A stretch of DNA of 26,025 bases, from assembly GCA_002431285.1 (NCBI GenBank), contig DJEF01000007.1, forward strand, positions 1 through 26,025, given 5' to 3'. The notes under the pieces were generated by a model. It was not told the origin of the DNA. It made no database searches and saw only the letters and a program-made list of their open reading frames with translations. The stretch comes from Ruminococcaceae bacterium UBA5905 (GTDB lineage Bacteria > Bacillota > Clostridia > Oscillospirales > Acutalibacteraceae). Position 1 is the stretch's first letter. Each line of letters opens with the position of its first letter. Of this stretch, positions 22,187-26,025 are shown in pieces. Position numbers and translations under genes: made by a program.

Positions 22187-24142
22187 ATGGCACTGGATAC
22201 CGAGCAAATCAATGAGCAGGAGCTGACCCACGCCGAGGGGTCTTATGACGAAAAAGACATACAGGTGCTGGAGGGTCTGGAGGCGGTGCGCAAGCGCCCC
22301 GGTATGTATATTGGCTCCACCGGCCCCCGGGGTCTACACCATCTGGTGTATGAGATCGTGGACAACTCCATCGACGAGGCGCTGGCGGGCTACTGCACCC
22401 ACATCGAGGTGGACGTGCTGCCCGGAGACGTCATTTCCGTGCGGGACAACGGCCGGGGCATCCCGGTGGGGATGAACGAGAAGCTGGGCCTGCCCTCCGT
22501 GACGGTGGTGCTGACGGTGCTGCACGCCGGCGGTAAGTTCGGCGGCGGCGGATACAAAGTGGCCGGCGGTCTGCACGGCGTGGGTTCTTCGGTGGTGAAC
22601 GCCCTGTCCGAGTGGCTGGAGGTGGAGATTCGCCGGGAGGGTCACATCTACACCCAGCGGTTTGAGCGGGGCAAGACCGTCACCGATCTGAAGGTGATCG
22701 GCGACACCGACGAGACCGGCACGCTGGTGCGGTTCAAGCCGGACGCGGAAATCTTCACCGAGACCACCGAATTCGACTTCGAGACTCTGCAAAAACGGCT
22801 GCGGGAGCAGGCGTTCCTCAATGCGGGGCTGCGCATCACCTTCACCGACCGGCGCACCGACGAGATCAAGCAGGAGACCTACTGCTATGAGGGGGGTATC
22901 TCCTCCTTTGTGGAGTTTCTTAACAAAACCCGGGGGTACGTGGCGCTGCACGAGAATGTGATCCACCTCACCACCACCGACGGGGAGAGCGTGGCCGAGG
23001 TGGCGTTCCAGTATAACGACAGCTATAACGAGACCATCGTCTCTTTCGCCAATAATATGCACACGGTGGACGGCGGCACCCACGAGACGGCGTTCAAGAC
23101 CGCCATCACCCGGGTATTCAATGCCTACGCCCGGCGCTTTAAGATTCTCAAGGACAACGACAAGGATCTAAAAGGCGAGGATGTGCGGGAGGGCCTCATG
23201 GCGGTTATCAGCGTGAAGCTGGAGGACGCGCAGTTTGAGAGCCAGACCAAGGCGAAGCTGGGCAACACCTCCATCGGCAAGCTGGTGAACACCCTCATCA
23301 GCGTGAAGCTGACGGAATATCTGGACGAGAATCCGGCGGTGGCGAAAGCCATTCTGGAAAAATCCGTCAATGCCGCCCGGGTGCGGGAGGCCGCCCAGAA
23401 AGCCCGGGAGAAAGCCCGCAACGATAAGAAATTAAGCTCCATGCGGATGCCGGAAAAGCTGGCGGACTGCATCTGGAAAGACCCGGAGCGCACCGAGCTG
23501 TACATCGTCGAGGGCGATTCCGCCGGCGGCTCCGCCATTCAGGGACGGGATCGGAACTATCAGGCCATCCTGTCTCTGTGGGGCAAGATGCTGAATGTGG
23601 AAAAGGCCCGGCTGGACAAGGTCTACGGCAACGATAAGCTGACCCCCGTGGTGATGGCGCTGGGCTGCGGCATCGGGGACGATTTCGACCTGTCCCGGCT
23701 GCGATACGGCAAGGTCATCATCATGGCGGATGCCGATGTGGACGGGTCTCATATCTGCACGCTGCTGCTGACTTTCTTCTTCCGGTATATGCGTCCCCTC
23801 ATCGAGGAAGGACACGTGTATATCGCCCAGCCCCCCCTCTATAAGGTGATGAAAGGCAAAAAGTTCACCTACGCATTCTCCGATGAGGAACGGGATCGGG
23901 AGATCGCCAATTTCGGCGGCACGGTGGACAACATCCAGCGGTATAAAGGTCTGGGTGAAATGGATCCCCAGCAGCTGTGGGAGACCACCATGGACCCCTC
24001 TTTCCGCACGATGCTGAAAGTGCACGTGGAGGACGCCCAGCAGGCGGACGAGACTTTCTCCATTCTGATGGGAGATAAGGTGGAGCCCCGCCGGGACTTC
24101 ATTGAGAAGAACGCGCGCTACGTCGATAATCTGGATGTCTAA
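22187..24142 (+). CDS. gyrB: DNA gyrase subunit B
   Basis: A 651-residue ATPase subunit. The GHKL ATP site shows [17 protein letters not shown] and the lid [15 protein letters not shown]. The TOPRIM domain shows EGDSAGGSA and DADVDGSHI with metal-binding acidic residues, and the end is [17 protein letters not shown]. With GyrA it introduces negative supercoils. In the quinolone region the usual basic residue of PL(K/R)GK is Trp here ([12 protein letters not shown]), and AKQG is AIQG. The ATG at 22187 has AGGGAGGAG (22170-22178). gyrA does not follow directly: a membrane protein gene intervenes. Confidence 0.98.
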   Translation: MALDTEQINEQELTHAEGSYDEKDIQVLEGLEAVRKRPGMYIGSTGPRGLHHLVYEIVDNSIDEALAGYCTHIEVDVLPGDVISVRDNGRGIPVGMNEKLGLPSVTVVLTVLHAGGKFGGGGYKVAGGLHGVGSSVVNALSEWLEVEIRREGHIYTQRFERGKTVTDLKVIGDTDETGTLVRFKPDAEIFTETTEFDFETLQKRLREQAFLNAGLRITFTDRRTDEIKQETYCYEGGISSFVEFLNKTRGYVALHENVIHLTTTDGESVAEVAFQYNDSYNETIVSFANNMHTVDGGTHETAFKTAITRVFNAYARRFKILKDNDKDLKGEDVREGLMAVISVKLEDAQFESQTKAKLGNTSIGKLVNTLISVKLTEYLDENPAVAKAILEKSVNAARVREAAQKAREKARNDKKLSSMRMPEKLADCIWKDPERTELYIVEGDSAGGSAIQGRDRNYQAILSLWGKMLNVEKARLDKVYGNDKLTPVVMALGCGIGDDFDLSRLRYGKVIIMADADVDGSHICTLLLTFFFRYMRPLIEEGHVYIAQPPLYKVMKGKKFTYAFSDEERDREIANFGGTVDNIQRYKGLGEMDPQQLWETTMDPSFRTMLKVHVEDAQQADETFSILMGDKVEPRRDFIEKNARYVDNLDV

Positions 24143-24282
24143 GTGCCAAACAGCCGCCGGGGAGTGCGGCGGATGGCTGCATGAGTACATTCGAGGAAAA
24201 GTTGCGGGGGATGAGGTTAGCGCGCGACAGGGTTACGCCCCGATTCCGGAAAACCCATTCATGCGCAGTCAGCATGAAATTT

Positions 24283-24325
24283 CCCCGTTTCTCCTAACGA
24301 CTAACCGCTACAATCTATTATCTAA
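24283..24325 (-). repeat. Degenerate heptamer repeat (copy 3)
   Basis: On the minus strand from 24325: TTAGATA, ATAGATT, GTAGCGG, TTAGTCG, TTAGGAG, then AAACGGGG. This is the same order as the right arm of copy 1 (TTAGTCG ... TTAGGAG AACGGGG), with some units decayed. It lies in the gyrB to membrane-protein gap. Confidence 0.72.
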
Positions 24326-24334
24326 TTCGGAGCC

Positions 24335-24355
24335 CGTGAAATGCATGATTTCACG
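24335..24355 (+). promoter_or_regulatory. Hairpin just before the YcxB-like gene
   Basis: CGTGAAAT (24335-24342), GCATG loop, ATTTCACG (24348-24355), a perfect 8-bp stem ending 4 bp before the first possible start codon. There is no T-run, so it may affect translation or be part of the repeat element beside it. Confidence 0.5.
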
Positions 24356-24359
24356 CGGA

Positions 24360-25457
24360 ATGGAGTGTATGGACAATACTACGGCGACCACCCGCCTGAC
24401 GGTGGATCTGAACCGAAAAGAATTTATCGAATTCCGGGATACGATGGATCGGTTTGCCGGGATGGGGCGGGGACGATGGACCCGCGCCGTCATTATGAGC
24501 CTGTTCAGCCTGTCCCTGATTGTGCTGGCTCTGGTGGAGCTGGTGCAGGAGGGGATGATGGACTGGCTGACCGGCGGATTGGGGCTGGTCATGCTGCTGA
24601 CCAGCCTGCTGAGCGCTGTGCTGGAGCCGGTGATCCTGAAAAAGCGCGCCGGACACGCCTATGACGAAAGCATCGCCGCCGGGTATACCTATTACGGCAC
24701 GGTGCAGCTGTTCAGCGACCGCATCGAAAAGGTGGGGGAGGAGCTGACGGTGTCCATCCCCGTCAACGGGACGGCTTTCTTTCTGGAGAGCCGGGACATG
24801 ATGGTCTGGGGCAGCGACCGCACCCGTTCCATCGTGCTGCCGGCCCGCTGCCTGACCCCGGAGTTTGCCGCCGCCGTGCGGCAGGCCGCCGACCGCATCC
24901 CCAATACCCATCGCCGCTTTTTCGGCCGGGTGCAGCCGCTGGGACAGCCGGTGGCGCCGACGGTAGCCGAAAAGCCGGCGGTGCTGTGGGAGCAGACCGT
25001 CACCTATACGCTGGAGGAGCTGCAGCAGCTGCTGCGCAGCACATTGGCGCTCAATTACAGCCGCCGGTTGCCGGTATTCGGCCTGTTCAGCGTGATGACC
25101 GGTTTGGCGCTGGGCTGGAACGGGGAGAGCATCCTGCCCTGTATCGCGTATTTTCTGGCGACGCTGTTTTTCTTCACTCTTCTCAGCCTGCTCATGCCCC
25201 TGTGGCGGTTGCCCCGCCATGAGGAACAGGCGCCCCCCGCCACCCGGCAGATGCATTTCACCCTCACCGACCGGGGCTTGAAACTCCGGTCCGAGCGGCA
25301 GGAAGATTGTGTTTCCTGGCACGCCATCGCCCATGTGATGGACAAGGGCGACTATGTGGAGTTCCAGTGGCAGCACAAATTCGCCCGCATCCCGAAACGG
25401 TGTATCCCCGATTTTGAGGCATTTGACGGGCTGATCACCCAGCATTGGAAACACTAA
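24360..25457 (+). CDS. Membrane protein with two YcxB-like halves
   Basis: A protein of about 365 residues with two similar halves. Half 1: a short N-terminal strand (TRLTVDLNRKEFIEFRD), two membrane segments (VIMSLFSLSLIVLALVEL and WLTGGLGLVMLLTSLLSAVL), then a soluble domain with VQLFSDRIEKVGEE and RSIVLPARCL. Half 2: TYTLEELQQLLRSTLAL, two membrane segments (LPVFGLFSVMTGLALGW and LPCIAYFLATLFFFTLLSLLMPL), then FTLTDRGLKLRSERQE, VSWHAIAHVMDKGDYVEF and RIPKRCIPD. The soluble parts fit the YcxB-like C-terminal domain, whose function is unknown. The start is uncertain between ATG 24360 and 24369, and neither has a strong ribosome site. The frame is open back into gyrB. It sits 56 bp before gyrA. 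Confidence 0.72.
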   Translation: MECMDNTTATTRLTVDLNRKEFIEFRDTMDRFAGMGRGRWTRAVIMSLFSLSLIVLALVELVQEGMMDWLTGGLGLVMLLTSLLSAVLEPVILKKRAGHAYDESIAAGYTYYGTVQLFSDRIEKVGEELTVSIPVNGTAFFLESRDMMVWGSDRTRSIVLPARCLTPEFAAAVRQAADRIPNTHRRFFGRVQPLGQPVAPTVAEKPAVLWEQTVTYTLEELQQLLRSTLALNYSRRLPVFGLFSVMTGLALGWNGESILPCIAYFLATLFFFTLLSLLMPLWRLPRHEEQAPPATRQMHFTLTDRGLKLRSERQEDCVSWHAIAHVMDKGDYVEFQWQHKFARIPKRCIPDFEAFDGLITQHWKH

Positions 25458-25513
25458 CGGTATAGTAATCTTGTTTATATACAGATAGTAAAATGAAAGG
25501 CCAGGTGATTTGG

Positions 25514-26025
25514 ATGGAGGAGCAATCGACCCCCCTTGCCAAACTGATTGAAGTGGATCTGGATAAGGAGATGCGCAAGCGGTTTCTGGAATATTCCGTG
25601 TCGGTGCTGGTGGCGCGGGCGCTGCCGGACGTGCGGGACGGACTGAAGCCGGTGCACCGCCGCATCCTCTACACCATGCATGAGGATAAGCTGACCCCCG
25701 ACAGGCCTTACCGCAAGTCCGCCACCACCGTGGGCGACGTGCTGGGTCGGTATCATCCCCACGGCGACGCCTCCGTATACGATGCCATGGTGCGGCTGGC
25801 GCAGGATTTCTCGCTGCGGTATCCTCTGGTGGACGGTCACGGCAACTTCGGCTCCATCGACGGCCATCCCGCCGCCGCCTACCGGTATACCGAGGCCCGG
25901 CTGAGCAAGCTGAGTCTGGATATGCTGGCGGATATCGACAAGGACACGGTGGATTTCATCCCCAACTTCGATAACAATAAAGAAGAGCCTACGGTGCTGC
26001 CCTCCCGGTTCCCGAACCTGCTGGT
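25514..26025 (+). CDS. gyrA: DNA gyrase subunit A, N-terminal part (cut by window edge)
   Basis: The first 170 codons, open to the window end. The N-terminus reads [37 protein letters not shown]. The winged-helix active region follows with [40 protein letters not shown] and [13 protein letters not shown], whose Tyr (in RYTEAR) is the catalytic tyrosine. GyrA cuts and rejoins DNA during supercoiling. At the position of E. coli Ser83 the residue is Ala (residue 86 here), while the Asp87 position is kept (Asp90). Start ATG 25514 follows AGGTGAT (25503-25509). A ParC/topoisomerase IV identity is unlikely next to gyrB at the origin. Confidence 0.96.
   Translation, partial: MEEQSTPLAKLIEVDLDKEMRKRFLEYSVSVLVARALPDVRDGLKPVHRRILYTMHEDKLTPDRPYRKSATTVGDVLGRYHPHGDASVYDAMVRLAQDFSLRYPLVDGHGNFGSIDGHPAAAYRYTEARLSKLSLDMLADIDKDTVDFIPNFDNNKEEPTVLPSRFPNLL

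Noticed and set aside
24151..24179. CCGCCG...CGGCGG hairpin just after gyrB as a terminator
   Set aside because: Short stem with ambiguous pairing and no T-run after it, so not called a terminator.
24181..24297. Short plus-strand frame of 38 codons beginning MSTFEEKLRGMRLARDRV and ending inside the repeat
   Set aside because: The start looks a little like an HTH-XRE N-terminus, but there is no ribosome site, the rest matches nothing I know, and the stop comes from the heptamer repeat. It is at most a gene remnant.

Overview
The window is GC-rich (by eye above 60%) and carries the chromosomal replication origin region of a member of the Bacillota, most probably a gut-type Clostridia of the Oscillospirales/Ruminococcaceae kind. 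The basis is the gene order rpmH-rnpA-yidD-yidC-khpB on one strand, facing dnaA-dnaN-S4 protein-recF-remB-gyrB-gyrA on the other. A pdaA-type spore-cortex deacetylase, a RemB protein and a single-cluster clostridial ferredoxin agree with this. The lineage is inferred from gene content and was not tested by phylogeny.

Region 1 (1-6.3 kb) is accessory and carbohydrate-oriented. It holds the 5' end of an L-fucose isomerase gene, divergent from an AraC-type regulator across a perfectly symmetrical pair of promoters. It also holds a pdaA-like deacetylase, a small Cys-rich DUF1540 protein, a 4Fe-4S ferredoxin, a second AraC regulator followed by a predicted beta-propeller glycosidase-like protein, and a NodB-type deacetylase.

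Region 2 (6.3-14.1 kb) has housekeeping genes lepA, prmA and rsmE, with a ThuA-like gene before prmA and a GH95-type alpha-L-fucosidase gene between prmA and rsmE. Fucosidase and fucose isomerase together suggest use of fucosylated glycans. A single-pass membrane protein of unknown function closes the region before a strong terminator.

Region 3 (14.2-17.4 kb, minus strand) is the ribosome and membrane-insertion operon rpmH-rnpA-yidD-yidC-khpB. The usual mnmE-mnmG-rsmG continuation is absent.

Region 4 (17.6-26.0 kb, plus strand) is the replication operon. The dnaA-dnaN gap has about a dozen DnaA-box-like 9-mers and a textbook basal unwinding module: box, GC block, four TAC/CTA trios, AT-rich DNA. 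gyrB and gyrA are separated by a membrane protein with two YcxB-like halves.

The least ordinary feature is a family of heptamer tandem repeats (TTAGTCG and variants) in three intergenic gaps (2.38-2.49, 5.38-5.44 and 24.28-24.33 kb). At two of them the repeat supplies the stop codon of the adjacent gene. A second notable signal is a sigma-G-like promoter inside a hairpin that would hide the pdaA ribosome binding site only in read-through transcripts. I saw no CRISPR array, transposase, prophage, tRNA or rRNA gene.
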